Positions 24,121 to 33,200 of a DNA stretch of 64,000 bases are shown here, one piece after another; position 1 is the stretch's first letter, and each line of letters begins with the position of its first letter. The stretch comes from Kiritimatiellia bacterium (GTDB lineage: Bacteria; Verrucomicrobiota; Kiritimatiellia; RFP12; UBA1067), in NCBI GenBank assembly GCA_017514235.1, contig JAFWKK010000028.1:1-64000 (forward strand). Direction: 5' to 3'. Under the pieces are notes generated by a model, which saw nothing but the letters and a program-made list of their open reading frames with translations, had not been told where the DNA came from and did no database searches. The translations under genes and the position numbers were made by a program.

Positions 24121-25155
24121 TCAGGCGTGGGCAATCCGCAATCCCGAATCATCAAGGCGAATCCCGATCTCGCGAATGCCGCCGCCAAGTGCGGTGATTT
24201 CTCCGAGCATTCCCGCCTGACTTCTCTTGTCCCCGTTCGAAAGCAGGGTGACCGAGCCACCGTCGCCGCCGGCACCGTTCACTTTCCAACCGATGGCGCC
24301 ATGCCGCCTAGCGATGTCGAACACCTTACGCGCTGTGCCAGAGACTAGAGACGGGTGGAGATTCGCCTGCGCCTCCGTATTGCGTATCATCGCCCGCCCG
24401 AATGCAGAAAGGTCTCCGGCGAGGAGCGCATCCCGGCCAGCCACCGCCTCGCGGCGGAACGGCTCTATCCTGGCGTCGGAATCGGCGTCATTCGCAAGTC
24501 CGCTGATCACGTCGCTGTGGACCGTGGTCGAATAATGCGGCCGACCGAGAAAAACGAGCGAAAGACGGGACTCCAGCTCCGCGCGAATGCCCTGCCGGAC
24601 CGGGAGCCTGGACACTTTTGCGTTCGGGTAGTCCGTCATCTCAATGTAGCAAATGCCGCCATAGGCAGAGCAAATCTGATCCTGAATCCCGCTCTGCTGC
24701 CGAAGGATTACCGTCTCGACTTCATGGGCCTTGGCAGCAAGCTCGTTCGGCATCATCCTGCGGGTACTTGCCGTCAGGCAGTCGAGCGCGCCGAGAAGAG
24801 CCACCGTAATCGCGGCAGAAGTTCCGGTCGAAGAGCCGCCAGGGACGGACGAATGGAGCGACACCTCCACGTCCAATCCGCGCGGGATCGGCAATGACTT
24901 GACGCAAGCGTCCAGAAGCGGGTGCTTGCCGAAGGTTATGTTCCGCGGATCGAGCCCGTACCGGTCCCCGTAATCGTCAACGGAAATGAAGAACCGCTCC
25001 CCGGCAGCCGAGGCGTCGTCCACCTCGATTATGCACTGCGCCGACGGACGCACCGCAATGTTCAAGATGTTGCCGTGCTTCGCAAACCAAGTGTCCGACC
25101 ACCCGCCAAGATCGCATATGCGAATGGGGGCAAAGGCTATATACGTATGTTTCAT
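24121..25155 (-). CDS. GHMP family sugar kinase (HddA-like)
   Basis: A 344-aa GHMP kinase most like D-glycero-alpha-D-manno-heptose 7-phosphate kinases and related sugar 1-kinases. Motif 1 is APIRICDLGGWSDT, the ATP-binding motif 2 is PGGSSTGTSAA (near residues 103-113), and motif 3 is KVNGAGGDGGS near the C-terminus. It is coupled by a 4-bp overlap to the upstream isomerase-like gene, which suggests the two act on the same sugar. Gene order converges with the membrane protein operon with only 9 bp between stops and no terminator in view. Confidence 0.85.
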   Translation of the reverse strand: MKHTYIAFAPIRICDLGGWSDTWFAKHGNILNIAVRPSAQCIIEVDDASAAGERFFISVDDYGDRYGLDPRNITFGKHPLLDACVKSLPIPRGLDVEVSLHSSVPGGSSTGTSAAITVALLGALDCLTASTRRMMPNELAAKAHEVETVILRQQSGIQDQICSAYGGICYIEMTDYPNAKVSRLPVRQGIRAELESRLSLVFLGRPHYSTTVHSDVISGLANDADSDARIEPFRREAVAGRDALLAGDLSAFGRAMIRNTEAQANLHPSLVSGTARKVFDIARRHGAIGWKVNGAGGDGGSVTLLSNGDKRSQAGMLGEITALGGGIREIGIRLDDSGLRIAHA

Positions 25156-25832
25156 GCAGGCGGGTATTCATTGCAGAGCAATCGGATCGGAGGCTCGTCC
25201 TCGACGATCTTGGAGTATCGCGACACGGAATCGAGGAAGAAGTTGTCGGTGTTGTCGTCATTAACCCTGGAGACTTCTCCAAGGATCAGATCTCCAGTTC
25301 CAGGCCTCGGGAACAATGAATGGGCTACATACGGAGTAAGCGTCATGGAATCGCCAGGTTGGACATGGATCTCTTCTCCGGGACGGAAAGTTCGCCGGAA
25401 TCCATCCATGTCAACAGATACAGCCGAATCAATCGGACGGAACGTGACTGGATCCACATTCCACAGCCGCACGGCAAGTTCGCCGCCGACACGGTTGATG
25501 ATGTCCTCCGTCTTGAACACATGGCAATGACTCGGCATGGTCTGGCCGTCTTTCATCAAGATATACTTCTCGCAATACGGGACGCCTACAGTCCGGTCAT
25601 CAACCAACCCATTCCTTACCGTATATAGCACGGCGCCAACTCTTGCAAAGTCACCGCTCCCGAAATCGGTAACGTCCCAGCCCAGGGACAACCGGCGAAC
25701 GGCATCAAGTTCGCCGCGCTTGGACTGGACCTCATCAGGAGACCAGCTGGCAAGCGCAGGAAGCCTTATGCCATTTGCATCAAGAGTCTCAATCGCCCAC
25801 CTGATCGCCGAATTTACTTCCGATCGCTTCAT
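25152..25832 (-). CDS. D-lyxose/D-mannose isomerase-like cupin
   Basis: A 226-aa cupin of the D-lyxose ketol-isomerase family, which interconverts D-lyxose and D-xylulose or D-mannose and D-fructose. The metal-binding segment is QTMPSHCHVFKTEDIINRVGG (His, His and Glu ligands), with a second conserved block HVQPGDSMTLTPYVAHSLF and GEVSRVNDDNTDNFF. The gene has its own leaderless promoter and is followed with a 4-bp overlap by the GHMP kinase. In the setting of glycan genes, a biosynthetic role in making a sugar precursor is as likely as lyxose catabolism. Confidence 0.85.
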   Translation of the reverse strand: MKRSEVNSAIRWAIETLDANGIRLPALASWSPDEVQSKRGELDAVRRLSLGWDVTDFGSGDFARVGAVLYTVRNGLVDDRTVGVPYCEKYILMKDGQTMPSHCHVFKTEDIINRVGGELAVRLWNVDPVTFRPIDSAVSVDMDGFRRTFRPGEEIHVQPGDSMTLTPYVAHSLFPRPGTGDLILGEVSRVNDDNTDNFFLDSVSRYSKIVEDEPPIRLLCNEYPPA

Positions 25833-25838
25833 GTCAAG

Positions 25839-25847
25839 ATTATACCA
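25839..25847 (-). promoter_or_regulatory. Leaderless-type promoter TGGTATAAT
   Basis: TGGTATAAT, CTTGAC, then ATG (25832). Six nucleotides between box and ATG put +1 at the start codon. Confidence 0.8.
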
Positions 25848-25903
25848 AAACCTTTATCGCAATGGCAACGACAACGGTCTGCGAGATCGCATTGTCACAC
25901 GCA

Positions 25904-27142
25904 TTATCGCATGAGCTCCTCAAGCGATGCCCTGAACCTGCGGATGGAGAAGTGCTCTAAGACATCCTCCTTGGCACGATGTCCTATTCTAGCGCACAAG
26001 CCGGAATCGCTCCTCAACCGCCGCAAGGCATCTGCCGCGAACGCAACGTCGGGATCCGCCCATTTGGTGACGTATGTGTAAGTCAGATGATCTCGCTGAT
26101 CGTCCCTCGGCGCGACAATCCGGAAGGGAACCGGAATGGAATTTTCCTGCGTGCAGAATTCCGTCGTAGACGAGTAATCCGTAACTACCACCGGCTTTCC
26201 GAGCGACATTGCCTCGGCGACGCCAAGACCAAACCCCTCTCCGCGATGAAGCGAAAGGTAGACATCGCAGGCATTTGTCAGCCCGTATATCTCAGAACTG
26301 CTCACGTACGAATGAATCATGAGGAATCGATCTCCGATTCCCAATTCTCCCGCAAGCCGCTCAAGGCTTTCGACCCGTTGGGGGTGTTGCTTCGATCGCA
26401 TCGTCTTGAACACAAGAAAAGCCTTCGCATCATCGCGGAACGCCGCGGCAAAAGCCCGTATCGCCCCATCTGGATTCTTGCGGTTGAATCCTGATCCGAA
26501 GTCAAAGTTGAAGAACACCGCAAACGCATCCAGCGGTATCCCGAATCGAGCACGGACCTCGTCCTGCGGCAATAGTTTCCCGAAGTTGGGGCGAAACGGA
26601 TAAAGCAGCTTCGAAACCTTCACCGACGCCGGCAGTTCATGCCTCATCGTCTCTACAACGAAGTCTGACATTCCTATCACATGTGATTTCTTTTCAAATG
26701 CCGGATAGACCGGCAGGAATCCGTCTTCAAACTCCCAAAAGACAATGTTGGCGCAACCGTCTGCAATCTTCTTGTCCACGACGCCATTGAACATCTCAAT
26801 TACAACGGGGTGCCGCCGGATCCTAAACTGTGCCGGCGGCGTCATAAGTTCAAGAATGCCCGTTTGAGCAGGATCATCGCCTTCGCCCGTGTTCAACGCC
26901 TGATAGGGAACTCCAGCATCATGAATCGCAAAAAGAAGATCTCGCATCACCTTGCCAAGAGAATCATGCCCCGTGAAAGAGCCTACGAGCGTCACGCCAT
27001 GTTCCTGGCAGACATCCCTGCATCTGGCATTCCGCAGAAGAAACCGTCTCAGCTTGAACTCTCTCCACTTGATGCGCACCCAGAGAATGACGCCGCTCAG
27101 ACCATATCTGGCGACCCTTCTTGCATAATCCAACAGTGTCAC
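25904..27142 (-). CDS. Glycosyltransferase family 4 (GT-B)
   Basis: A 412-aa GT-B glycosyltransferase with a variable N-terminal half and a conserved C-terminal nucleotide-sugar domain. HRGEGFGLGVAEAMSLGKPVVVTDYSSTTEF is the EX7E-type motif of family GT4, with NFDFGSGFNRKNPDGAIRAF leading the C-terminal Rossmann domain. The substrate is unknown. The GTG start (27142) overlaps the flippase stop as GTGA. It is the last gene of the transcription unit that starts with the hydrogenase genes. Confidence 0.87.
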   Translation of the reverse strand: MTLLDYARRVARYGLSGVILWVRIKWREFKLRRFLLRNARCRDVCQEHGVTLVGSFTGHDSLGKVMRDLLFAIHDAGVPYQALNTGEGDDPAQTGILELMTPPAQFRIRRHPVVIEMFNGVVDKKIADGCANIVFWEFEDGFLPVYPAFEKKSHVIGMSDFVVETMRHELPASVKVSKLLYPFRPNFGKLLPQDEVRARFGIPLDAFAVFFNFDFGSGFNRKNPDGAIRAFAAAFRDDAKAFLVFKTMRSKQHPQRVESLERLAGELGIGDRFLMIHSYVSSSEIYGLTNACDVYLSLHRGEGFGLGVAEAMSLGKPVVVTDYSSTTEFCTQENSIPVPFRIVAPRDDQRDHLTYTYVTKWADPDVAFAADALRRLRSDSGLCARIGHRAKEDVLEHFSIRRFRASLEELMR

Positions 27143-28527
27143 AGAATTGCCACCTTTGCAGAATCAGCACGATGCGCCAAACGGATTGACGACTTGCTGC
27201 GGCGAATGGTGAACACGTCAATGGCGAGCAAGACTGCGCCTATCACGTTGAACGCAAGAAACGCCGTCACGAGAAACGACAGGCGGTTGGGATTTACGGC
27301 ATCGATCACGGGGCGAATTCCGACAGGCATAAGATTCCCAAAAAACGCACATCCCGAAACACTGAGGAGAAGAAGCGCCTTGACTGCGAACAGCGGCACG
27401 AGATACCACAGAAAGCCGAAGCGATCCTGCGCCATCTCAAATGAGACGAGGCACGTCACCGCTATGCCGACCGTGCTGTTGAGTGCCAGAAGCGCCATCT
27501 CGTCGGAAAAGCCGATGTAGGGGCGCCAGACGGACGTCAGCGACAGCAGCCGCTCGCCTCCAAGGGCCAGCAGCCCCGCGACCAGCGCACCCGAAACAAT
27601 GCAGCCGAGTACCGCATGACGGATCAGCCGAAGCGACTTCGCGTCCTTGCTGCCGCAGACGGACGCCATTGGGAAGAGGAGAAACGCAAAGGCGCTGCCG
27701 AAATACGCGGCGACCTCAGAGAAACGGGATACTACGTAAAAGCCAGCCGACTCGAATTCGGGCAGGCGATGGCGTATGAGCATCATGTCGACGTTCCCCG
27801 CAACAGTCGTCGCAATGGTCCAGAGCAAGACAGGCAGGGTATAGCACAGGATCTTCCGTCCGTCCTCGCGCAGATACGGCATAGCACGGACCGTTCGGCT
27901 GAGCAGACTGCGGCAGGCCCAGAGTCCGCCGACGATCGTCACGCCCGGCTGCGCGGCCTGGCCCACGAAATATGCAGAAAGCGGACGGAACGGCAGCAAC
28001 ACGATAAAAGTGACAAGCCGGAACGGGGCGGATATCGCGTTGATGGCGACAACCGCATCGAACTTTCCAAGTCCCTGCATGGCAGAGCCGACGATGGAGG
28101 AAAGCGTCCCTATCAGTGCTACGGCGATGACGAGGACGCCTAGGCTGCCCTTCCCGATCCACAACCGCTCAAAGAAGAACGGCAGGGCAAACGCAGCGAT
28201 CAGGAACGACACGAACAACAGTGCCGCGGACGCGACGAAGGCGTCGCGGAACATGGCCTTCGCCTTTCCCAGCTCGCCGCTCTTCGAGTAGATGGCGAGG
28301 AAGCGGGTGAGCGGCGTTGTGACTACGGCAAACGGGAGGCCGACGATGCCGACTATGGAGAGGAGCGGCAGAACCGCCCCCAGCTCCCGCATAGGCACGT
28401 ATTTCGGCACGAGCCAAATGCCGATGACCATGTTGACGGCATCGCCGAAACGCTGCGCGACGAACAGCAGCGCCGTGTACCACCACAGGTCGCCGAGCTT
28501 CGCGTGGACTCTGCCGAGAAGCGTCAT
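27139..28527 (-). CDS. Polysaccharide flippase (Wzx-like, MOP superfamily)
   Basis: A 462-aa membrane protein with about twelve predicted helices, of the oligosaccharide flippase type that moves undecaprenyl-linked glycan units across the inner membrane. Conserved early features include FGDAVNMVIGIWLVPKYVPMRELG and QGLGKFDAVVAINAI. The ATG at 28527 is chosen because the upstream in-frame extension would overlap the hydrogenase gene and is Arg/Thr-rich, non-homologous sequence. Only 25 bp separate it from the hydrogenase subunit gene and no promoter or terminator is seen, so co-transcription is likely. Confidence 0.82.
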   Translation of the reverse strand: MTLLGRVHAKLGDLWWYTALLFVAQRFGDAVNMVIGIWLVPKYVPMRELGAVLPLLSIVGIVGLPFAVVTTPLTRFLAIYSKSGELGKAKAMFRDAFVASAALLFVSFLIAAFALPFFFERLWIGKGSLGVLVIAVALIGTLSSIVGSAMQGLGKFDAVVAINAISAPFRLVTFIVLLPFRPLSAYFVGQAAQPGVTIVGGLWACRSLLSRTVRAMPYLREDGRKILCYTLPVLLWTIATTVAGNVDMMLIRHRLPEFESAGFYVVSRFSEVAAYFGSAFAFLLFPMASVCGSKDAKSLRLIRHAVLGCIVSGALVAGLLALGGERLLSLTSVWRPYIGFSDEMALLALNSTVGIAVTCLVSFEMAQDRFGFLWYLVPLFAVKALLLLSVSGCAFFGNLMPVGIRPVIDAVNPNRLSFLVTAFLAFNVIGAVLLAIDVFTIRRSKSSIRLAHRADSAKVAIL

Positions 28528-28552
28528 GCCGGGACGACGGCGCACCGCGCCG

Positions 28553-30364
28553 TCATCCGAAGCGGTAGACGTCGATCTTCTTGTAACCGGTGTGCAGGAG
28601 GTGATGGGCCTTCTCGCCGCCCTGCGCACCCGTCTTGCCGTCGAGGAAGTCCTTGTACAGGAGATCAACTTCGGGATTCAGGTGCGACATGCGGAGAGTG
28701 CACTTCTCGTCGTCCGTATAGATGCCGGCCGTGCGCTGTGCGCGAACTTCATCCGTCGCCAGGCAGGGCTGCCCGCCGCCGCCGATGCAGCCGCCGCGGC
28801 ACGCCATGACCTCGATGAAGTCGAAGCGCGGCTTGACGCCGTTCTTGCGGTCCTCGCGGATCATGTCCAGCACCTTCTCGACGTTGCCCATCTGGTGCGC
28901 GACGGCGATGTTCACCTTCGTGCCCTTAATGTCGATGGTCGCCGTCTTGACGCCATCCATGCCGCGCACTTCCTTGAAATCGATCGACGGCGGTGCGGCC
29001 TCCTTCGTGATGAGGCAGTAGGCCGTGCGGAGGGCTGCCTCCATGACGCCGCCGGTGACGCCGAAGATAGTGCCGGCGCCCGTGTAAGCGCCAAGCAGCT
29101 TGTCGGCTGGTTCCTCGGGAAGCGCGGAGAAGTCGATGCCGGCCGCCTTGATCATGCGAGCAAGCTCGCGCGTCGTAAGCACGACGTCCGTGTCCTGGGT
29201 GCCTGTGGCGCTCATGAACTCGTCGCGGGCGATCTCGTGCTTCTTCGCCGTGCAGGGCATGATTGAAGTGACGTGGATCTTAGTGTGGTCGACGCCGTTC
29301 TTCTCGGCCCAGTAGCTCTTGCAGAGCGCCGACAGCATCTGCTGCGGTGACTTGGCGGTCGAGAAGTTCCCGGTGAAGTCAGGAGCATACTTCTCCATCC
29401 AGTCGGTCCACGCAGGGCAGCAGCTGGTGAGGAGCGGAAGGTCCTTCTGCTCGGTGAAGCGCTTGATGAACTCGGTGCCCTCCTCCATGATCGTGACGTC
29501 GGCGGAGAAGTTCGTGTCGAACACCTGGTTGAAGCCGAGACGGCGGAGCGCGGCGTAAATCTTGCCCGTGGTGAGCGCGCCTGGCTTCATGCCGAACGCC
29601 TCGCCGAGCGCGACGCGGACGGCCGGGGCGATCTGCACGAGGCAGACCTTCTCGGGATCCTGCAGAGCGGCCCAAACCTTCTTCGTCTCGTCGTTCTCGT
29701 AGATAGCGCCCACGGGGCAGTGCGCGGAGCACTGGCCGCACTTTATGCAGGGCGACTCGGCGAGCTTGACGCCGGCTGCCGGAGCCATCACGGTCTTCTC
29801 GCCGCGGCCGATGAACTCGAGCGCCCAGACATTCTGCATCTCCTGGCACACCTCGGCGCAACGGCCGCACTTGATGCACTTGTCGGAGTTGAGCACGATG
29901 GACGGCGTGGAGTTGTCGACGTCGCGGTGAGTGACCTCGCGGGGGAACGGAATGTCGCGGATGCCGAAGTCGGCGGCGATTGCCTGCAGTTCGCAGGAGC
30001 CGGAGCGCGGGCACTGCAGGCAGTCCTGCGGGTGGTTTGCGAGAATCAGCTCCAGGACGGTGCGACGCACCTGCACGATGTCGGTATCGTGGGTGATGAT
30101 CTTCATGCCGGGCATCGCCTCGGTGCAGCACGCGCGAAGAAGCTTCGGGCTGGGCACGAACTTGCCGTTGTCGGCCGGGTTGCGGCTCGGAACGAGCTGC
30201 CTCACGACGCAGATGCCGCAGCTTGCGCCGGGCTTCAAGTCGGGGTGATAGCACAGCGTGGGGATCTTGACGTTGGCGGCCCTCGCCGCCACGAGGAGAT
30301 TGGAGCCTTTAGGCACGCTGACCGCGACGCCGTTGACCTCAAGCGTAATCATTTCGGTTTCCAT
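28553..30364 (-). CDS. hndD: [FeFe] hydrogenase catalytic subunit (HndD type)
   Basis: Catalytic subunit of a multimeric NAD(P)-linked [FeFe] hydrogenase (603 aa), making or consuming H2 in the cytoplasm. From the N-terminus: a 2Fe-2S domain (CYHPDLKPGASCGIC), the His-Cys 4Fe-4S segment (HPQDCLQCPRSGSC), a 2x4Fe-4S ferredoxin domain (CIKCGRCAEVC, CIKCGQCSAHC), then the H-cluster domain with TSCCPAW, MPCTAKKHE and ACRGGCIGGGGQP, and a small-subunit-like C-terminus. All cluster cysteines expected for the active site are present. It is the last of four hydrogenase genes. Maturases HydEFG are not in the window. Confidence 0.96.
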   Translation of the reverse strand: METEMITLEVNGVAVSVPKGSNLLVAARAANVKIPTLCYHPDLKPGASCGICVVRQLVPSRNPADNGKFVPSPKLLRACCTEAMPGMKIITHDTDIVQVRRTVLELILANHPQDCLQCPRSGSCELQAIAADFGIRDIPFPREVTHRDVDNSTPSIVLNSDKCIKCGRCAEVCQEMQNVWALEFIGRGEKTVMAPAAGVKLAESPCIKCGQCSAHCPVGAIYENDETKKVWAALQDPEKVCLVQIAPAVRVALGEAFGMKPGALTTGKIYAALRRLGFNQVFDTNFSADVTIMEEGTEFIKRFTEQKDLPLLTSCCPAWTDWMEKYAPDFTGNFSTAKSPQQMLSALCKSYWAEKNGVDHTKIHVTSIMPCTAKKHEIARDEFMSATGTQDTDVVLTTRELARMIKAAGIDFSALPEEPADKLLGAYTGAGTIFGVTGGVMEAALRTAYCLITKEAAPPSIDFKEVRGMDGVKTATIDIKGTKVNIAVAHQMGNVEKVLDMIREDRKNGVKPRFDFIEVMACRGGCIGGGGQPCLATDEVRAQRTAGIYTDDEKCTLRMSHLNPEVDLLYKDFLDGKTGAQGGEKAHHLLHTGYKKIDVYRFG

Positions 30365-30383
30365 TGTCTCAAGCCTTTCTCTC

Positions 30384-32171
30384 TCAGCCGTGGGATATCG
30401 CGCCGAACTTGCAGGTCGCCTCGCAGGCGCCGCACTTCACGCACTTCGCCTGGTCTATGACGTGCGGTTGCTTGACGGTACCGCTGATCGCGCCCGCAGG
30501 GCACTTTCTGGCGCACATCGTGCAGCCCTTGCACTTCGCCGCGTCGATCTTGTAGGTGACGAGCCTCGAGCACTTGGCGGAGCGGCATTTCTTGTCCCTG
30601 ATGTGCTCCATGTACTCGTCCATGAAGTACCTGAGCGTTGAGCGCACGGGATTGGACGCCGTCTGGCCGAGGCCGCAGAGCGACGCCTTGTTCATCGCGT
30701 CGCAGATCTGCCGCATGTCCTCGATGTCCTGCTCGGTTCCGCGACCGGAACTGATCTTGTTGAGGTAGTTGAGGAGCTTGCGCCCGCCGATGCGGCAGGG
30801 GGCGCACTTTCCGCAGCTCTCGTCAACCGTGAAGTCGAGGTAGAACTTGGCGATGTCAACCACGCAGTCCGTCTCGTCCATGACGATCAGGCCGCCCGAG
30901 CCCATGATCGAGCCGATCTTGGCGAGCGACTCGTAGTCGATGGGCGTGTCGAGGAACTGAGGCGGGATTATGCCGCCCGACGGGCCGCCCGTCTGCGCCG
31001 CCTTGAACTGGTGGCCGCCGCGTATGCCGCCGCCGATGTCGAATATGATCTCGCGGAGGGTGGTGCCCATAGGAACCTCAATGAGGCCCGAGTTGTTCAC
31101 CTTGCCCGTGAGCGCAAACACCTTGGTGCCCTTCGTCGTCGCCGTGCCGATCTTCGAGAACCAGTCCGCACCCTTGTTGATGATGACGGGCACGTTGGCG
31201 AGAGTCTCGACGTTGTTGATGACCGTCGGACGGCCCCAGAGGCCCTTCACCGCGGGGAACGGCGGACGCGGACGCGGCATGCCACGGTTGCCTTCGATGG
31301 ACTGCAGGAGAGCCGTCTCCTCGCCGCAGACGAACGCGCCAGCGCCGAAGCGGAGCTCGATCTCGAAGTCGAAGCCGCTGCCAAGTATGTCCTTGCCGAG
31401 AAGACCCAGCTCAGTCGCCTGCGCAATGGCCACCTGGAGACGGTGAATCGCAAGCGGATACTCCGCACGGATGTAGATGAAACCTTTCGTCGCGCCGATC
31501 GCGTAGCCGGCGATGATCATGGCCTCAAGTACGCTGTGGGGGTCGCCCTCGAGCGTCGAACGGTCCATGTACGCGCCGGGATCGCCCTCGTCGGCGTTGC
31601 AGACCATGTACTTCTGGCCCTTAGGCTGCTGCTGGGCGAACTTCCACTTCATGCCTGTCGGGAAGCCTGCGCCGCCACGGCCGCGAAGGCCGGACTTCAG
31701 CATCTCCTCCACGACCTGCTCGGGCGTCATCTCGAAGAGGACCTTCTCTATCGCCTTGTAGCCGTCGCGGGCGATGTAGTCGTCGATCTTCTCGGGATCG
31801 ATCACGCCGCAGTTGCGAAGCACGATGCGGTACTGCTTTTGGTAGAACGGTATGTTCGCCTCGGAGACGAGCTTCTTCGCCTGAGACGGATCGTAGCAGA
31901 GACGCTGAACGACGCGCCCCTTGACGAGGTGCTCGGAGACGATTTCGCCGACGTCGTCCTTCTTCACCTGCACGTAGAACGTGCCCTGCGGAAGAATCTT
32001 GACGATCGGCCCCTGCTCGCAGAAGCCGAGGCAGCCGGTCTTCACGACCTGAACCTTGTCCGCGAGGCCAGCGAGAGCGAGACGCTTGCCGAACTCCTCC
32101 GCGATGCCGTCGGCACCGCCCGAGCAGCACGCCGTGCCACCGCAGATAAGGACGTAACTCTGATAGGCCAT
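30384..32171 (-). CDS. hndC: NuoF-like hydrogenase subunit (HndC type)
   Basis: NAD(P)-binding flavoprotein subunit of the hydrogenase (595 aa). It begins with a thioredoxin-like 2Fe-2S domain (CGGTACCSGG, CLGFCEQGP), then the NuoF core with the NAD/FMN motif GLRGRGGAGFPTGMKW and CNADEGDPGAY, an SLBB domain, and the 4Fe-4S site ESCGKCAPCR. The C-terminus carries a 2x4Fe-4S ferredoxin domain (CKGCTMCARKC, CVKCGACEATC). This layout is that of NADH-dependent and electron-bifurcating hydrogenases. Gap to the next gene is 19 bp. Confidence 0.95.
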   Translation of the reverse strand: MAYQSYVLICGGTACCSGGADGIAEEFGKRLALAGLADKVQVVKTGCLGFCEQGPIVKILPQGTFYVQVKKDDVGEIVSEHLVKGRVVQRLCYDPSQAKKLVSEANIPFYQKQYRIVLRNCGVIDPEKIDDYIARDGYKAIEKVLFEMTPEQVVEEMLKSGLRGRGGAGFPTGMKWKFAQQQPKGQKYMVCNADEGDPGAYMDRSTLEGDPHSVLEAMIIAGYAIGATKGFIYIRAEYPLAIHRLQVAIAQATELGLLGKDILGSGFDFEIELRFGAGAFVCGEETALLQSIEGNRGMPRPRPPFPAVKGLWGRPTVINNVETLANVPVIINKGADWFSKIGTATTKGTKVFALTGKVNNSGLIEVPMGTTLREIIFDIGGGIRGGHQFKAAQTGGPSGGIIPPQFLDTPIDYESLAKIGSIMGSGGLIVMDETDCVVDIAKFYLDFTVDESCGKCAPCRIGGRKLLNYLNKISSGRGTEQDIEDMRQICDAMNKASLCGLGQTASNPVRSTLRYFMDEYMEHIRDKKCRSAKCSRLVTYKIDAAKCKGCTMCARKCPAGAISGTVKQPHVIDQAKCVKCGACEATCKFGAISHG

Positions 32172-32185
32172 TGTACGCTCTCCCC

Positions 32186-32581
32186 TTATGCGTTCTTCAC
32201 GATGTCAATCGACGGCTTGTCGAGAATCTTGTCGGAGATGAGCTCCTTGCCAAGGATGTGCTTCTCGACTATCGACTTCGCGGTCGTCGCATCGACGTGG
32301 CCGTAGATCACCGTCGGCATTCCCGGAACGACGACCTCAACGGTCGGCTCGGAGTGGCACAGGCCCATGCAGCCGGTCTGGCGTATGAGCACGTTGGTAA
32401 GCCCCTTCTCCGCCAGCGTGTCGACGAGCGCGGCGAACGTGTCCTTCGCCCCCGCCGCTATGCCGCAGGTACCCATGCCGACGATCACCTGCACGTCCTT
32501 GTTGGAGCTGTCGCGCATCTCCATCGCCTTCTGACGCTCGCCGCGCATGCGGCGCAGATCGTCCAAAGTCAGTTTCGCCAT
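32186..32581 (-). CDS. hndB: 2Fe-2S thioredoxin-like hydrogenase subunit (HndB type)
   Basis: A 131-aa small iron-sulfur protein with a thioredoxin-like 2Fe-2S fold. The cluster ligands are visible as GMGTCGIAAG (one Cys instead of the usual two in CxxxxC) and TGCMGLCHSEP. It corresponds to HndB of NADP-reducing hydrogenases and lies between the NuoE- and NuoF-like genes. It probably relays electrons between NAD(P) and the catalytic subunit. Confidence 0.9.
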   Translation of the reverse strand: MAKLTLDDLRRMRGERQKAMEMRDSSNKDVQVIVGMGTCGIAAGAKDTFAALVDTLAEKGLTNVLIRQTGCMGLCHSEPTVEVVVPGMPTVIYGHVDATTAKSIVEKHILGKELISDKILDKPSIDIVKNA

Positions 32582-32597
32582 TTCAGAACCCTCCCGA

Positions 32598-33089
32598 TTA
32601 GCCCAGTTTGCGATACTTTTCGATGATGCCGGCCACCATGCTCTTGTCGAGCTTGCCGTGCACCTCCCCGTTCACGACCGCCACCGGCGCAAGACCGCAG
32701 CAGCCGAGGCAGCGGACCGCCTCAACAGAGAACATGCCGTCCGGCGTCGTAGCGTTCAGGCCCACGCCGAGCTGGCTCTCGAACTCCTTGATGATGTCGT
32801 CGCCGCCGCGAAGGTAGCACGCCGTGCCAAGGCATACCTGCACGATGTACTTGCCGGCCTTCTGCAGCTTGAAGAAGTTGTAGAACGTAACCACCCCGTA
32901 TATCTTCGCCAGCGGCACGCCCAGCAGCTCCGCCGTCTCGATGGCGATGCTGCGCGGAATGTATCCGTACGTCTGCTGAACCTGGTGGAGAACCATGATG
33001 AGGTTCCCCGGCTTGGACTTCCACGATTCGATGAACGCCTTGAGCTCCGGCGTCATCGTTTCGTTATGCTCTGCGGTCTGTTCGCTCAC
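32598..33089 (-). CDS. hndA: NuoE-like hydrogenase subunit (HndA type)
   Basis: A 163-aa NuoE-like 2Fe-2S protein, first subunit gene of the hydrogenase operon. The four cluster cysteines lie in CLGTACYLRGG and CLGCCGLAPV. GTG at 33089 is the start, supported by a strong AAAGGAGAGG ribosome binding site. The gene order hndA-hndB-hndC-hndD matches known NADP-reducing [FeFe] hydrogenases. Confidence 0.93.
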   Translation of the reverse strand: MSEQTAEHNETMTPELKAFIESWKSKPGNLIMVLHQVQQTYGYIPRSIAIETAELLGVPLAKIYGVVTFYNFFKLQKAGKYIVQVCLGTACYLRGGDDIIKEFESQLGVGLNATTPDGMFSVEAVRCLGCCGLAPVAVVNGEVHGKLDKSMVAGIIEKYRKLG

Positions 33090-33120
33090 TGTACCTCTCC
33101 TTTGAAGTTGTGTTTGAAGT

Positions 33121-33129
33121 ATTTTACCA
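33121..33129 (-). promoter_or_regulatory. Hydrogenase operon promoter TGGTAAAAT
   Basis: One-base variant of the extended -10 consensus, 31 bp upstream of the GTG. Unlike leaderless units the leader carries a strong ribosome binding site. Confidence 0.65.
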
Positions 33130-33200
33130 CCCGCCCCCGTTGTTAGGCAAGGGTAATTATTATCCGAGGAAGGTTTCGGACAGGGAGCCTGGCAGCCGCG

